The notes: a model not told the origin generated them from the sequence alone. A DNA stretch of 64,000 bases from Burkholderiales bacterium (GCA_016191525.1 JACPOK010000014.1:496001-560000); one strand, 5' to 3'. Positions 48,055-58,117 are shown, counted from the stretch's first letter. Program-made: numbers and translations.

Positions 48055-50652
48055 ATGAGCAAACCAGACACCGGCGCCCACACGCCGATGATGCAGCAGT
48101 ACCTCGGGCTGAAGGCCGACTTCCCCGGCACGCTGCTGTTCTACCGGATGGGGGATTTCTACGAGCTCTTCTATGCTGACGCAGAGAAGGCCGCGCGCCT
48201 GCTCGACATCACCCTCACCCAGCGCGGCCAGTCCGCCGGCCAGCCGGTGCAGATGGCCGGCGTGCCCTTCCATTCGGTCGATGGCTACCTGGCCCGGCTG
48301 ATCCGCTTGGGCGAGTCGGTGGCCATCTGCGAGCAGGTGGGCGACGTGGCCACCTCCAAGGGCCCGGTGGAACGCAAGGTGGTGCGGGTGGTCACGCCCG
48401 GCACGCTGACCGACACCGAGCTGCTGAACGACAAATCCGAAGCCATCCTGCTGGCCGTGCACCAGGGCTCGCGGCATCGCTGCGGCCTGGCCTGGCTGAG
48501 CGTGACGCAGGGCGCGCTGCAGCTGGCCGAGTGCGCGGGCGACGAGCTGGAAGGCTGGGTGGCCCGCATCGCCCCCAGCGAACTGCTGCACAGCGCCGAC
48601 ATCACGCCCGCCTTCGAGGTGCGGCTGAAGGCGCTGAAGTTTTCCTCGTCGCTTTCGCTCACGCAGCGCCCCGAATTCCAGTTCGACGCCGGGCTGGGCC
48701 TGCGCAAGCTGCTGGAGCAGCTGAACTCCGCCACGCTGGCCGCCTGGCAGGCCGAGCCGCTGGTGCATGCCCACGCCGCCGCCGGTGCCCTGCTCTCCTA
48801 TGCCGAGCACACCCAGGGCCGCGCGCTGACGCACGTGAAGAGCCTGCAGGTGCAGCGCGACGACGAGCTGATCGACCTTCCAATCACCACCCGGCGCAAC
48901 CTGGAGCTGGTGCAGACCCTGCGCGGCGAGGCCTCGCCCACCGTGTTCTCGCTGCTGGACACCTGCATGACCGGCATGGGCAGCCGCATGCTCAAGGGCT
49001 GGCTGCTGGAGCCGCGGCGCGAGCGCACGCAGGCCGAGCAGCGGCTGGCCGCGCTGGAGGCGCTGCGCGCCGGCCCGTGGCAGAAGCTGCGCGAGGAACT
49101 GCGCGGCACGGGCGACGTGGAGCGCATCACCGCGCGCGTGGCGTTGCGCCAGGTGCGCCCGCGCGAGCTGATCAACCTGGGCCACGCGCTACAAAAATCA
49201 GAGCAGCTCACGCAATCCCTGCGCGGCCTCCCGGCACTTTTGTCTCTGATTTCGCGGGAACTGACGCCCCCGGACGGCTGCGCGGGCCTGCTGGCGCGCG
49301 CATTGCAGCAAGAGCCCGCCGCGCTGGTGCGCGACGGCGGCGTGATCGCTGCCGGCTTCGACGCCGAGCTGGATGAGCTGCGCGGCATCCAGAACAACTG
49401 CGACGCCTTCCTGCTCGACCTGGAAACCCGCGAGAAGGCCCGCACCGGCATCGCCAACCTGCGCGTGCAGTTCAACAAGGTCCATGGCTTCTACATCGAG
49501 GTCACGCAGGGCCAGGCGTCCAAGGTGCCCGACGACTACCGCCGCCGCCAGACGCTGAAGAACGCCGAGCGTTTCATCACGCCGGAGCTCAAGGCTTTCG
49601 AGGACAAGGCGCTGTCGGCCCAGGAGCGCGGCCTGGCGCGCGAGAAATTCCTGTATGAGCAGCTGCTGGATGACCTGCAGCCCCACATCCAGGCGCTGAC
49701 GCGGCTGGCGCGATCGCTCGCTTCGCTGGACGCCTTGTGCGCGCTGGCCGAGCGCTCCCTCACGCTCAACTGGTGCCGCCCGCAGTTCATGAAGGAGCCG
49801 GGCATCGAGATCACGCAGGGCCGCCACCCGGTGGTGGAATCGCGGCTGGCCGAAACCTCGGGCGGGGCCTTCATCGCCAACGACACGCGGCTGGGCCCCA
49901 AGCAGCGCATGCAGGTCATCACCGGCCCCAACATGGGCGGCAAGTCCACCTACATGCGGCAGGTGGCGCTGGTCTGCCTGCTGGCTTCCATGGGTTCCTT
50001 CGTGCCCGCCAGCGCCTGCCGGCTGGGGCCGATGGACGCCATCCACACCCGCATCGGCGCGGCCGACGACCTGGCCAACGCGCAGTCGACCTTCATGCTG
50101 GAGATGACCGAGGCGGCGCAGATCCTGCACGGCGCCACCGCGCAAAGCCTGGTGCTGATGGACGAGATCGGCCGCGGCACCTCCACCTTCGATGGCCTGG
50201 CACTTGCTTCAGGCATTGCCGCGCACCTGCACGACAAAAGCCAGGCCTTCACCCTGTTCGCCACCCACTACTTCGAGCTGACCGAGTTCCCCGCCAAGCA
50301 CCATGCGGCGGTGAACGTGCACGTCAGCGCCACCGAATCGGGCGCCGACATCGTCTTCCTGCATGAGATCCAGCCCGGCCCGGCCAGCCGCAGCTGGGGC
50401 ATCCAGGTGGCGCGGCTGGCCGGCATGCCCGGCGCGGTGGTCAGCCATGCCCGGCACGCGCTGGCCGCGCTGGAAAGCCAGCAGGAACAAAGCCGCGAGC
50501 AGGTAGACTTGTTCGCACCCCCGCCCGCCGCCGAGAGCCCCGCGCCCAGCGCCACGGAAGCGGCGCTCGCGGCCATCAATCCCGATGCGCTGAGCCCGCG
50601 TGAAGCGCTCGACGCGCTGTACGCCCTGAAGAAACTGGGAGAAAAGAAATGA
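48055..50652 (+). CDS. mutS: DNA mismatch repair protein MutS
   Basis: MutS (865 residues) recognises mismatches and starts repair with MutL. The N-terminal mismatch motif MGDFYELFY (Phe-x-Glu) is at about 31-39, the connector, lever and clamp domains follow, and the ATPase domain has Walker [10 protein letters not shown] (from 624), [14 protein letters not shown] and ATHYFELTE. The C-terminal dimerisation tail is present. ATG 48055 starts [10 protein letters not shown]. It overlaps the Anbu gene by four bases and contains a degenerate copy of the dispersed palindrome (49188-49204). Confidence 0.98.
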   Translation: MSKPDTGAHTPMMQQYLGLKADFPGTLLFYRMGDFYELFYADAEKAARLLDITLTQRGQSAGQPVQMAGVPFHSVDGYLARLIRLGESVAICEQVGDVATSKGPVERKVVRVVTPGTLTDTELLNDKSEAILLAVHQGSRHRCGLAWLSVTQGALQLAECAGDELEGWVARIAPSELLHSADITPAFEVRLKALKFSSSLSLTQRPEFQFDAGLGLRKLLEQLNSATLAAWQAEPLVHAHAAAGALLSYAEHTQGRALTHVKSLQVQRDDELIDLPITTRRNLELVQTLRGEASPTVFSLLDTCMTGMGSRMLKGWLLEPRRERTQAEQRLAALEALRAGPWQKLREELRGTGDVERITARVALRQVRPRELINLGHALQKSEQLTQSLRGLPALLSLISRELTPPDGCAGLLARALQQEPAALVRDGGVIAAGFDAELDELRGIQNNCDAFLLDLETREKARTGIANLRVQFNKVHGFYIEVTQGQASKVPDDYRRRQTLKNAERFITPELKAFEDKALSAQERGLAREKFLYEQLLDDLQPHIQALTRLARSLASLDALCALAERSLTLNWCRPQFMKEPGIEITQGRHPVVESRLAETSGGAFIANDTRLGPKQRMQVITGPNMGGKSTYMRQVALVCLLASMGSFVPASACRLGPMDAIHTRIGAADDLANAQSTFMLEMTEAAQILHGATAQSLVLMDEIGRGTSTFDGLALASGIAAHLHDKSQAFTLFATHYFELTEFPAKHHAAVNVHVSATESGADIVFLHEIQPGPASRSWGIQVARLAGMPGAVVSHARHALAALESQQEQSREQVDLFAPPPAAESPAPSATEAALAAINPDALSPREALDALYALKKLGEKK
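49188..49204. repeat. Degenerate dispersed 17-base repeat, copy in mutS
   Basis: GCTACAAAAATCAGAGC has the same length and A-rich centre but a damaged right arm; it lies inside mutS and encodes part of ALQKSEQ. Confidence 0.45.
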
Positions 50653-51473
50653 CCTATTGCGTCGGCATCAAGCTCAACGAAGGCCTGGTGTTCCTGTCCG
50701 ACTCGCGCACCAACGCGGGCGTGGACAACATCAGCACCTACCGCAAGATGATCGTGTACGAAAAGCCGGGCGACCGCTTCATGGTGCTGCTGTCGGCGGG
50801 CAACCTGTCGATCTCGCAGTCGGTGCGCGAGATCCTGCAGGTCGAACAGCTCAAGGAGGCCGAGGGCGCCGAGCCCATCACCATCTGGAACGCCCGCAGC
50901 ATGTTCGACGCGGCCCGCGTGCTGGGCCAGGCGGTGCGGCATGTGTACGACCGGGACGCCGAGGCGCTGAAGTACGCGGGCGTGGAATTCAACGTGGGCC
51001 TGATCTTCGGCGGCCAGATCCAGGGCGAAGGCATGCGCCTGTTCCATGTGTACTCGGCCGGCAACTTCATCGAAGCCACGCCCGAGACGCCCTACTTCCA
51101 GATCGGCGAATCCAAGTACGGCAAACCGGTGCTGGACCGCGTGCTCACGCCCGAGACGCCGCTGGCCGAAGCCGCCAAGTGCGCGCTGGTCTCCATGGAT
51201 TCCACGATGAAGTCCAACCTCTCGGTCGGCCCGCCGCTGGACCTTGTGGTGTACGAAGCCAACAAGTTCGAGACCGACCGCATCGCCTGCCTGGACATGA
51301 ACAACCCCTACTACCGCATGCTGCACAGCACCTGGGGCCAGAAGCTGCGCGAGGTGTTCGACAGCCTGGAAGACCCGGTCTGGGACGGTGCCCACACCGA
51401 AACGCCGCTGAAGGTGGAGGGGCGCAGCAAGCCGATGAAGAAGATCACGCGGCCCGAGGAACGCCTGATTTGA
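50649..51473 (+). CDS. Proteasome-type peptidase Anbu
   Basis: A 274-residue member of the Anbu group, bacterial relatives of HslV and proteasome beta subunits. The N-terminus [20 protein letters not shown] places Thr 2 where the N-terminal nucleophile lies after Met removal, and [18 protein letters not shown] and [15 protein letters not shown] match the family. Anbu usually sits in a cluster with alpha-E, ATP-grasp and transglutaminase genes; none is seen here, and instead it overlaps mutS (ATGA) and a hydrolase gene (TTGA). Confidence 0.88.
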   Translation: MTYCVGIKLNEGLVFLSDSRTNAGVDNISTYRKMIVYEKPGDRFMVLLSAGNLSISQSVREILQVEQLKEAEGAEPITIWNARSMFDAARVLGQAVRHVYDRDAEALKYAGVEFNVGLIFGGQIQGEGMRLFHVYSAGNFIEATPETPYFQIGESKYGKPVLDRVLTPETPLAEAAKCALVSMDSTMKSNLSVGPPLDLVVYEANKFETDRIACLDMNNPYYRMLHSTWGQKLREVFDSLEDPVWDGAHTETPLKVEGRSKPMKKITRPEERLI

Positions 51474-52279
51474 GTTTGATCGTCTTCTCGCACGCCAACA
51501 GCTTTCCCGCCGCCACCTACAGCGTGCTGTTCAAGAGCCTGCGTTCGCGCGGCTTCGTGGTCAAGGCGGTGGACAAGTTCGGCCACGACGAAGCGCACCC
51601 GGTCACCAATAACTGGCCGCACCTGGTTTCGCAGCTGCAGGAATTCGCCCAGCGCGAAGTGGACAAGGCGGGCGAGTCCGCCTTCCTGGTGGGGCACTCG
51701 CTGGGCGGCCTGCTGAGCGTGATGTGCGCGGCGCGCCACCCGCAGCTCGCGCGCGGCGTGCTGCTGCTGGACTCACCCCTGCTGGGCGGCTGGCGCGCCA
51801 CCGCGCTGGGCGCCATCAAGCGCACGCAACTGGTCGGCTCCATCTCGCCCGGCGCCGTGAGCCGCCGCCGCAAGAACACCTGGCCTTCGCGCCAGGCAGC
51901 GCTGGAGCACCTGCGCCACAAGAAGGCGTTCGCGAAGTGGGACGAGCAGGTGCTCAACGACTACATCACCCACTGCACGCACGACCACGACGGCCAGCGC
52001 GTGCTCAGCTTCGACCGCGATGTGGAAACCGCCATCTACAACACCCTGCCCGACAACCTGGACCGGCTGCTGCGCCGCCACCCCTTGAGGTGCCCGGTGG
52101 CCTTCATCGGCGGGCTGGCATCGCAAGAGATGAAGCAGGTGGGCATGGCCATGACGATGCAGGTGACGCGGGGCCGCGTGATGATGATGGATGGCAGCCA
52201 CCTGTTCCCCATGGAAAAGCCGCTGGCCACCGCCGCCGCCATGGAGGCTTGCTTACGGGCGATTGACGGCCCGGCCTGA
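51470..52279 (+). CDS. Alpha/beta hydrolase
   Basis: A 269-residue alpha/beta-hydrolase. The nucleophile elbow is VGHSLGG (Ser near 70), the oxyanion region is FSHANSFPA near the N-terminus, and the late catalytic His is in MDGSHLFPMEKP. The start is a TTG at 51470 that overlaps the Anbu stop (TTGA) with a GAGGAA site upstream; no ATG or GTG fits as well. Substrate unknown. It ends the mutS-Anbu-hydrolase unit. Confidence 0.85.
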   Translation: MSLIVFSHANSFPAATYSVLFKSLRSRGFVVKAVDKFGHDEAHPVTNNWPHLVSQLQEFAQREVDKAGESAFLVGHSLGGLLSVMCAARHPQLARGVLLLDSPLLGGWRATALGAIKRTQLVGSISPGAVSRRRKNTWPSRQAALEHLRHKKAFAKWDEQVLNDYITHCTHDHDGQRVLSFDRDVETAIYNTLPDNLDRLLRRHPLRCPVAFIGGLASQEMKQVGMAMTMQVTRGRVMMMDGSHLFPMEKPLATAAAMEACLRAIDGPA

Positions 52280-52352
52280 TCAGGCTGCGTCCTACAGCGG
52301 CCCTGCCCGGCAGCCCACAGGCCGATTGCGCGGCGCGCCCCACATTCAGGGC

Positions 52353-53132
52353 ATGCATTCAGCCCATACCCTGCCCTCTTCCCACAGCGCGCCGCCGCTT
52401 TCCCTGCTGGCCATGGAGCCGCTGCGCGCGGTGTTCGATTACTTTTCCTCGCGCCTTGCCAGCCAGGCCGTGCACGTTGGCGACGGCCACCCCGTCATCG
52501 TGTACCCCGGCCTGGGCGGCGGGGCCATCACCACCTCGCACCTGCGCACCTTCCTCAAGCACTCGGGCTTCGAAGCGCACGACTGGGGCGGTGGCATCAA
52601 CACCGGCCCCGGTGGGCACATCGATCCGTGGCTGGAAGGCCTGGTCGCCAACGTGCGCGCGGTGCAGGCCGCCAGCGGCGGCCGCAAGGTCAGCCTGGTC
52701 GGCTGGAGCCTGGGCGGCGTCTATGCCCGCGAAATCGCCAAGCGCGTGCCTGATGCGGTGCGCCAGGTCATCACGCTTGGAACGCCTTTCGCCATGCTGG
52801 GCGGCGGCAACCATGCCGGCGCGGTGTTCAAGCTGCTGAACGGCGACAGCTCGCAGCTCACCCCCGAACTGCAGGCCCGCCTGCGCGAATGCCCGCCGGT
52901 GCCCACCACCTCGGTGTTCAGCAAGACCGACGGCATCGTCAGCTGGCGCGGCTGCATCGAAAAGCGCAGCGAGCGTTCGGAAAGCATCGAGGTGGGCGCC
53001 AGCCACCTGGGCATGGGCACGCACCCCGAGGTGCTGCGCGTGATCACCGACCGGCTGGCGCAGCCCGAAGGCAAGTGGCGCGCAATGCGCCGGGGCAGCC
53101 GCCTGGGCCGCGCCCGGGCCCGCGCCGCCTGA
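52353..53132 (+). CDS. Lipase-like alpha/beta hydrolase
   Basis: A 259-residue hydrolase of the triacylglycerol-lipase-like group. It shows VIVYPGLGGG (oxyanion loop), the nucleophile VGWSLGGVYAREIA, TLGTPF and a C-terminal VGASHLGMGTHPEV with the catalytic His. The nucleophile motif is GWSLGG. No signal peptide is evident. ATG 52353 begins MHSAHTLPSS; a longer frame upstream overlaps the previous gene and is rejected. Convergent with uppP, whose stop directly abuts. Confidence 0.83.
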   Translation: MHSAHTLPSSHSAPPLSLLAMEPLRAVFDYFSSRLASQAVHVGDGHPVIVYPGLGGGAITTSHLRTFLKHSGFEAHDWGGGINTGPGGHIDPWLEGLVANVRAVQAASGGRKVSLVGWSLGGVYAREIAKRVPDAVRQVITLGTPFAMLGGGNHAGAVFKLLNGDSSQLTPELQARLRECPPVPTTSVFSKTDGIVSWRGCIEKRSERSESIEVGASHLGMGTHPEVLRVITDRLAQPEGKWRAMRRGSRLGRARARAA

Positions 53133-53960
53133 TCAGGCGGCCCAGGTCACCAGGCCGCTCCACGCGGTGGCCAGGACCACGATGCCGAAGGCAATGCGGT
53201 ACCAGGCGAACGGCACGAAGCTGTGCGTGGAGATGTAGCGCAGCAGCCAGCGCACGCACAGCCATGCGCTGATGAATGAGAACACCAGGCCCACGATGAA
53301 CAGGGGAAGGTCGGCGGCCGAAAGCAGGTGCCGCTCCTTGTACAGGCTGTAGACGCCCGCGCCCACCAGGGTCGGGATGGCCAGGAAGAACGAGAAATCG
53401 GTAGCTGCCTTGCGCGACAGGCCCAGCAGCATGCCGCCGATGATGGTGGCGCCGCTGCGGCTGGTGCCGGGGATCATGCCCAGGCACTGCACAAAGCCCA
53501 CTTTCAGCGCATCGAGCATCGTCATGTCATCCACGGTCTCGATGCGGGAAATGCGGGTGGCGCCCCGCCGTTCCACCCACAGGATGACCAGCGCGCCCAC
53601 GATGAACGCCCCGGCCACCACGCCCGGATTGAATAGATGCTGCTTGATCGTCTTGTACGCCAGCAGCCCGATCACTGCGGCGGGAAGAAAGCCGATCAGC
53701 ACATTCAGGGCGAACCGCTGCGCCTTGCGCTGCGTGGGCAGGGCCACCAACGTCTCGCGGATCTTCTGCCAGTAGACAATGATCACGGCCAGGATGGCGC
53801 CGGTCTGGATGGCGATGTCGAAGACCTTGGCCTTCTCGTCGTCAAAGCCCAGCAGCGCGCCCGCCAGGATGAGGTGGCCCGTGCTCGAAACGGGCAGGAA
53901 TTCGGTCAGCCCCTCCACCACGCCCATGATGGCGGCCTTGGCCAGCAAAACAATGTCCAC
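53133..53960 (-). CDS. uppP: Undecaprenyl-diphosphatase
   Basis: UppP/BacA (275 residues) dephosphorylates undecaprenyl diphosphate to recycle the peptidoglycan lipid carrier and contributes to bacitracin tolerance. The two catalytic motifs are [15 protein letters not shown] and [10 protein letters not shown], set among eight predicted helices. GTG 53960 is chosen because it starts the conserved [13 protein letters not shown] and follows a CTGGAG site; an in-frame ATG 63 bases upstream would add an atypical N-terminus. Confidence 0.95.
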   Translation of the reverse strand: MDIVLLAKAAIMGVVEGLTEFLPVSSTGHLILAGALLGFDDEKAKVFDIAIQTGAILAVIIVYWQKIRETLVALPTQRKAQRFALNVLIGFLPAAVIGLLAYKTIKQHLFNPGVVAGAFIVGALVILWVERRGATRISRIETVDDMTMLDALKVGFVQCLGMIPGTSRSGATIIGGMLLGLSRKAATDFSFFLAIPTLVGAGVYSLYKERHLLSAADLPLFIVGLVFSFISAWLCVRWLLRYISTHSFVPFAWYRIAFGIVVLATAWSGLVTWAA

Positions 53961-54094
53961 GCGCGCGCTCCAGGCAAAGATCGGATTATCGCTGTAGGCC
54001 GAAAGCTGCACGAAGGACGGCACACCTTCCTACGCCCAGCCGCCGCTGTGCCAGCCCACAATGGCTCATCGGTAACCCCGACAAGGAGCAACTC

Positions 54095-54919
54095 ATGAAC
54101 AAGACACTGAAAACCGCCCTGGCCATCTCGGCCATCTGCCTGGCCGGCCACGCCGCCGCCCAGATCACCTTCTACGAAGGCGAGGGCTATCGCGGCCGCG
54201 CTTTCACCACCAACCAGCGCGTGGGCGATTTCACCCGCTACGGCTTCAACGACCAGGCCTCTTCGGTCGTGATCGACCGCGGCCGCTGGGAAGTCTGCGA
54301 GCACGCGCGCTTCGAGGGCCGCTGCGTGGTCCTGCGCCGCGGCAGCTACGACTCGCTGCGCGCCCTGGGCATGGAAAACAAGGTCTCGTCCGTTCGCCCG
54401 GCCGACAACAACCGCCGCTACGAAAACGAGCGTGAGCCGATCGCCAGCGCACCGGATTATGAATACCGCCGCCGCCCGAGCGAAGCCGTCTACAACGTGC
54501 CGGTGACTTCCGTGCGCGCCGTGGTCGGTGCGCCGAACGAGCGCTGCTGGATCGAACGCCAGCAGGTGGCCGTGCCCACCCAGCAGAACAACAACGCCAA
54601 CATCGGCGGCGCCCTCATCGGCGGCCTGATCGGCGGCGTGCTGGGCCACCAGGTGGGTGGCGGCTCCGGCAAGGACCTGGCCACGGCGGCAGGTGCTGTC
54701 GGCGGCGCGGTGGTGGGCTCCAATGTAGCCAACCGCAACGGCCAGCCCGGCACCGCGATCGAGAACCGTGACGTGCGCAAGTGCGAAACCACGGCCAACA
54801 CCACGCCCGCCTACTACGACGTGACCTACAACTACCGGGGCCTTGAGCACCGCGTGCAGATGGCCGCCGCTCCTGGCCCGACCATCATCGTGAACGCCAA
54901 GGGCGAACCGCGGATGTAA
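54095..54919 (+). CDS. Beta/gamma-crystallin and glycine-zipper 2TM domain protein
   Basis: A 274-residue exported protein. A signal peptide (1-22, ending GHAAA) is followed by a beta/gamma-crystallin domain (about 24-108; ITFYEGEGYRGRAFTTNQRV, ASSVVIDRGRWEVCE), a Tyr/Arg-rich linker, and a glycine-zipper segment (about 170-210; IGGALIGGLIGGVLGHQVGG) like those of outer-membrane Rickettsia 17-kDa-type lipoproteins. Crystallin domains often bind calcium, and the zipper could insert in or sit on a membrane. An AAGGAGC site precedes the ATG. Function unknown. Confidence 0.85.
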   Translation: MNKTLKTALAISAICLAGHAAAQITFYEGEGYRGRAFTTNQRVGDFTRYGFNDQASSVVIDRGRWEVCEHARFEGRCVVLRRGSYDSLRALGMENKVSSVRPADNNRRYENEREPIASAPDYEYRRRPSEAVYNVPVTSVRAVVGAPNERCWIERQQVAVPTQQNNNANIGGALIGGLIGGVLGHQVGGGSGKDLATAAGAVGGAVVGSNVANRNGQPGTAIENRDVRKCETTANTTPAYYDVTYNYRGLEHRVQMAAAPGPTIIVNAKGEPRM

Positions 54920-54926
54920 TCCGCCG

Positions 54927-55568
54927 CTAGGCCAGCCGCCGCCGCAGTTCCGCGACGGCGCTGTCCACGGTCGTCAACACAGCAAGCCCGGTGGCCTGTT
55001 CGCAGGCCACGCGGGCTTTTGCCATGCTGAACTGCGCCAGCGCGATGGCGCCGCAGCCCTGCTCGCGCAGGTGCAGCGCGGCCTCCACCACCAGCGCGTC
55101 GTGCCGCGCAATGTCGCCGGCATTCAGCGCGTCCATCGCGCCCGGCGCCAGCGCCGTCGCATGCAGCACGCCAGGCGGAAACTCCGGCGGCATCGAAGCC
55201 AGGGTGGGGGCGAAGCTGGCCAGCAGCCCCACGCGCAGCCCGCTCTTCGCCGCCTGCGCAATCATGGCTTCGTTGGGCTTTAGCACGGGCACGCCGGGCC
55301 GCCGGCTGGCCACGGCCTCGATGCATGGCCCGAACGCCGAGCAGGTGAACAGGATGGCCTGCGCACCCGCTTCATCCAGCACGTAGCTGGCCAGGCTTTC
55401 AAAGCGGGCATGCATGGCCTGGTCCAGCTGCCCGCCCGAGGCGGCCAGGTCGGCCGACAGGCTGTCGTCCATCAGGTTCATCAGCCGCGCCTGCGGCCAG
55501 TCGCGGGCGAACGCCTCGTTGATGGGGGCGATGGAGTGCGTGAGGGCGTGGATCAGCGCGATTTTCAT
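54927..55568 (-). CDS. Aspartate/glutamate (hydantoin) racemase family protein
   Basis: A 213-residue protein of the Asp/Glu racemase superfamily. It begins MKIALIHALTHSIAPINEAF, has one conserved active-site Cys in ILFTCSAFGPCIEA (about 73-82) and a second-half GAIALAQFSMAKARV where the other Cys of true racemases is replaced by Gln-Phe-Ser, so classic two-base racemisation is doubtful. Substrate unknown. It is divergent from the DUF2306 operon; the LytTR-type repeats lie just past its start. Confidence 0.78.
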   Translation of the reverse strand: MKIALIHALTHSIAPINEAFARDWPQARLMNLMDDSLSADLAASGGQLDQAMHARFESLASYVLDEAGAQAILFTCSAFGPCIEAVASRRPGVPVLKPNEAMIAQAAKSGLRVGLLASFAPTLASMPPEFPPGVLHATALAPGAMDALNAGDIARHDALVVEAALHLREQGCGAIALAQFSMAKARVACEQATGLAVLTTVDSAVAELRRRLA

Positions 55569-55591
55569 CGCGCCATCTTAGGCTGGGCCCC

Positions 55592-55640
55592 GCTTTTCGC
55601 CCCTCGCGGCTGCATTTCGCACCGCAAATCCCGCATTTCG
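55592..55640 (+). promoter_or_regulatory. Direct repeats GCATTTCG 21 bases apart, probable LytTR-regulator binding site
   Basis: GCATTTCG occurs at 55612-55619 and 55633-55640, starts exactly 21 bases apart (two helical turns); a weaker copy GCTTTTCG is at 55592-55599. LytTR regulators bind pairs of about 9-10 base direct repeats with 11-13 base gaps; E. coli YpdB binds GGCATTTCAT-N11-GGCATTTCAT, almost the same word and spacing. The site lies 77 bases before the first gene of the operon that ends with a LytTR regulator. Confidence 0.65.
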
Positions 55641-55716
55641 TCCCAAACCGGTCGCCCCCAGGGGGCCCCGGCGGCAAAGTCGCGTCCATCGAGACAGACA
55701 AGCCCAGGAGAACACC

Positions 55717-56127
55717 ATGCAACTGACCCCCCTGATCGCCGTGCACATGACCGCCGCCCTCGGCGCCATCGTCACCGGCCCGGTGGCGCTGTGGGCCCGC
55801 AAGGGCCGCGAGCAGCACCCCCGGCTGCATCGCGCCTTCGGTTACGCCTGGGTCACGCTGATGCTGGTCACCGCCGTCTCGGCCATCTTCATCCGCGACC
55901 GCACGCTGCCCAACATCGCCGGCTACACCCCCATCCACGTCCTGGTGCCGGTGGTGCTGATCGGCCTGTTCGGCGCCTTCTGGTTCCTGGCCCGCGGCAA
56001 CATCCGCGGCCACCGCCGGGTGATGCAGAACCTGTACATCGGCGCGTGCATCGTCGCCGGCAGCTTCACCCTGCTGCCCAACCGTTACCTGGGCCAGCTG
56101 GTCTGGGGCGGCCTGGGCCTGATTTAA
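55717..56127 (+). CDS. DUF2306 membrane protein
   Basis: A 136-residue protein with four hydrophobic helices. The family pattern is GPVALWARKGREQHPRLHRA followed by FGYAWVTLMLVTAVSAIFIR and NIRGHRRVMQNLYIGA, with conserved His residues (HRAFGY, GHRRVM) at membrane edges. Function unknown. A CCAGGAG site precedes the ATG. First gene of a run of small membrane proteins leading to the LytS/LytTR pair. Confidence 0.85.
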   Translation: MQLTPLIAVHMTAALGAIVTGPVALWARKGREQHPRLHRAFGYAWVTLMLVTAVSAIFIRDRTLPNIAGYTPIHVLVPVVLIGLFGAFWFLARGNIRGHRRVMQNLYIGACIVAGSFTLLPNRYLGQLVWGGLGLI

Positions 56128-56147
56128 CTTTTTTTTAGGAGAAACAC

Positions 56148-56714
56148 ATGCTTATCCAGCTCGTCGCCAACCACCCCGAAGCCCTGGTCACCATCGTCAA
56201 GAACACGCCCACCTGGGTGTTCGGCCTGTTCGCCGCCCTCGCCGCCCTGGGCCTGTCCCAGGTGCGCACCCGTGACGTCAGCGCCGTGCGCATGGCGATC
56301 ATGCCGGTGGCCATGAGCGGGCTGTCCCTGTGGGGCACCATCTCGGCCTTCAGCGCCTCGCCGATGTTCGGCTACGTGCTGCTGGCCTGGGCCGCGGGCG
56401 CCGCGCTGATGTTCGGCCTGCTCGCGCCGCTGGCCCCGCAGGCCGGCGCCAGCTACAACAGCACCACCCGCACCTTCAACGTGCCCGGCAGCCTGGTGCC
56501 GATGGTCCTGATCATGGGCATCTTCCTGACCAAGTACATCGTGGGCGTGGAGCTGGCCATGCAGCCGGGCCTGGCGCACGACGGCCAGTACACGCTGGTG
56601 GTCGGCGGCCTGTACGGCGTATTCAGCGGCACCTTCGCCGGCCGCGCGGCACGCCTGTGGCGCCTGGCGCTGCGCCCCGCCGGCGCGGCTTCCACCGCCG
56701 CATTCAACGCCTGA
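56148..56714 (+). CDS. DUF6622-type membrane protein
   Basis: A 188-residue protein with five hydrophobic helices. It starts MLIQLVANHPEALVTIVKNT and contains VFGLFAALAALGLSQVRTRD and RAARLWRLAL at the end. I recognise it as the DUF6622 group, which has no known function. A TTAGGAG site precedes the ATG, 20 bases after the DUF2306 gene, so the two are in one unit. Confidence 0.72.
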   Translation: MLIQLVANHPEALVTIVKNTPTWVFGLFAALAALGLSQVRTRDVSAVRMAIMPVAMSGLSLWGTISAFSASPMFGYVLLAWAAGAALMFGLLAPLAPQAGASYNSTTRTFNVPGSLVPMVLIMGIFLTKYIVGVELAMQPGLAHDGQYTLVVGGLYGVFSGTFAGRAARLWRLALRPAGAASTAAFNA

Positions 56715-56750
56715 CCTTTCCACCTCTTTTTTCCTTTCAAGGAGACCGCC

Positions 56751-57053
56751 ATGAGAAACCGCCACCTGAACCTCAGCCCCGAGCAGGAAATCGAACGGCT
56801 GGCACGCCGCCGCGCCGGCGCCAAGATGGGCCTGTTCATCCATGCCACCGTCTACATCGTGGTGAACCTGCTGCTGGCCGCGCTGTCGGCATCGAGCGGG
56901 CGCCACTGGGCGGTGTTCCCCGCCTTCGGCTGGGGCATCGGCCTGGCCATCCACGCCTTCATCGTGTTCTTCGCCACCGGCGGCGGCGGGCTGCATGCCC
57001 GCATGGTCCAGGCCGAGCGCAACCGCCTGCAGCTGCAGCGCGACCCGTGGTAA
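56751..57053 (+). CDS. 2TM domain protein (copy 1)
   Basis: A 100-residue protein with a basic N-terminal helix (EQEIERLARRRAGAKMGLFI), two transmembrane helices (about 26-48 and 56-78) and a short charged tail. This is the 2TM domain, which in other bacteria is often fused to or encoded beside LytS-type kinases. It is about 40% identical by eye to the protein at 59121-59414. A CAAGGAG site precedes the ATG. Confidence 0.82.
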   Translation: MRNRHLNLSPEQEIERLARRRAGAKMGLFIHATVYIVVNLLLAALSASSGRHWAVFPAFGWGIGLAIHAFIVFFATGGGGLHARMVQAERNRLQLQRDPW

Positions 57054-57076
57054 TTCGAATCAAAAAGGAGCAAGCC

Positions 57077-58117
57077 ATGAACCCATCCTTCCTCAAGCAC
57101 CTGGCGGTCTGCCTGCTGGCGGTGGCAGCCGCCTGCGCCCATGCCGGCGTCGGCGTCACCCAGATCCCCGGCGTGCAGGGCGGCAGCGCCGTCACGGTGT
57201 TCTACCCCACCGCCGATGAAGACAAGCCGGTCACGCGCGGGCCCTTCACCATGATGCTGGCCGAGCGCGGCGCCCCGCTGCGCGGCAACGGCCGGCTGGT
57301 GATGTTCTCGCATGGCTCGGGCGGCAACGCCTGGGTGCACAGCGACCTGGCGCGCGCACTGGTGCAGGCCGGCTTCATCGTCGCCGCGCCAACCCACCGC
57401 GGCGACACAGCCGGCGACAACGGCACGCCCGGGCCCGAAAGCTGGAAGCAGCGCCCGGGTGAAATCTCCCTGGCCATCGACGCCGTGGCGAAGGACCCGC
57501 GCTTCGCGCCGCTGGTTTCCTTCGAGCGGGTCGGCATGTACGGCATGTCCGCGGGCGGCCACACCGCTCTCAGCCTGGCCGGCGGCAGCTGGTCGCCTGC
57601 CCTGTTCGCGAGGCACTGCGAAGCGAACATCGCGCAGGACTTCCCGGCCTGCGTGGGCCTGATGACGGCGCTGAAGGACAACTTCCTGGACGGCTTGAAA
57701 AAGACCGTGGCGCTGGGCGTTATCCGCAGCCGCTTTGACGACGCGACGCCGCAGGCCCACAACGAGCCACGCATCCAGGCGGTGGTCGCCGCGGTGCCGT
57801 TCGCCGCCGACTTCGACCCCGCTTCGCTGGCAAAACCACGCGTGCCGCTGGGCCTTGTCATCGCGCGGCAGGACAAGTGGCTGGCCACGCAATTCCACAG
57901 CGGCGCCATCCGCGCGGCCTGTGCTTCCTGCGAAACCGTGGCCGACCTGCCCACCGCGGGGCACGGCGCCATGCTGTCGCCGCCCGTCCCGCGCAGCGTG
58001 ATGAGCGCGCTGGAGACCGACCTGATCGGCGACCCGCCCGGCTTCGACCGAGCCGCGCTGATGCCCGAAGTGGACCGCAGGATCACCGCTTTCTTCACCA
58101 GGCACCTGCTGCCATGA
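57077..58117 (+). CDS. Exported alpha/beta hydrolase, dienelactone-hydrolase-like
   Basis: A 346-residue hydrolase with a signal peptide (1-23, ending ACAHA). The oxyanion region MFSHGSGGNAWVH, the nucleophile GMYGMSAGGHTALSL (Ser near 159) and the late His in AGHGAMLSPP are seen, typical of predicted dienelactone-hydrolase/PAF-acetylhydrolase-like proteins. ATG 57077 has an AAGGAG site; the larger frame upstream overlaps two real genes. Its stop overlaps the next hydrolase by four bases. Periplasmic substrate unknown. Confidence 0.82.
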   Translation: MNPSFLKHLAVCLLAVAAACAHAGVGVTQIPGVQGGSAVTVFYPTADEDKPVTRGPFTMMLAERGAPLRGNGRLVMFSHGSGGNAWVHSDLARALVQAGFIVAAPTHRGDTAGDNGTPGPESWKQRPGEISLAIDAVAKDPRFAPLVSFERVGMYGMSAGGHTALSLAGGSWSPALFARHCEANIAQDFPACVGLMTALKDNFLDGLKKTVALGVIRSRFDDATPQAHNEPRIQAVVAAVPFAADFDPASLAKPRVPLGLVIARQDKWLATQFHSGAIRAACASCETVADLPTAGHGAMLSPPVPRSVMSALETDLIGDPPGFDRAALMPEVDRRITAFFTRHLLP

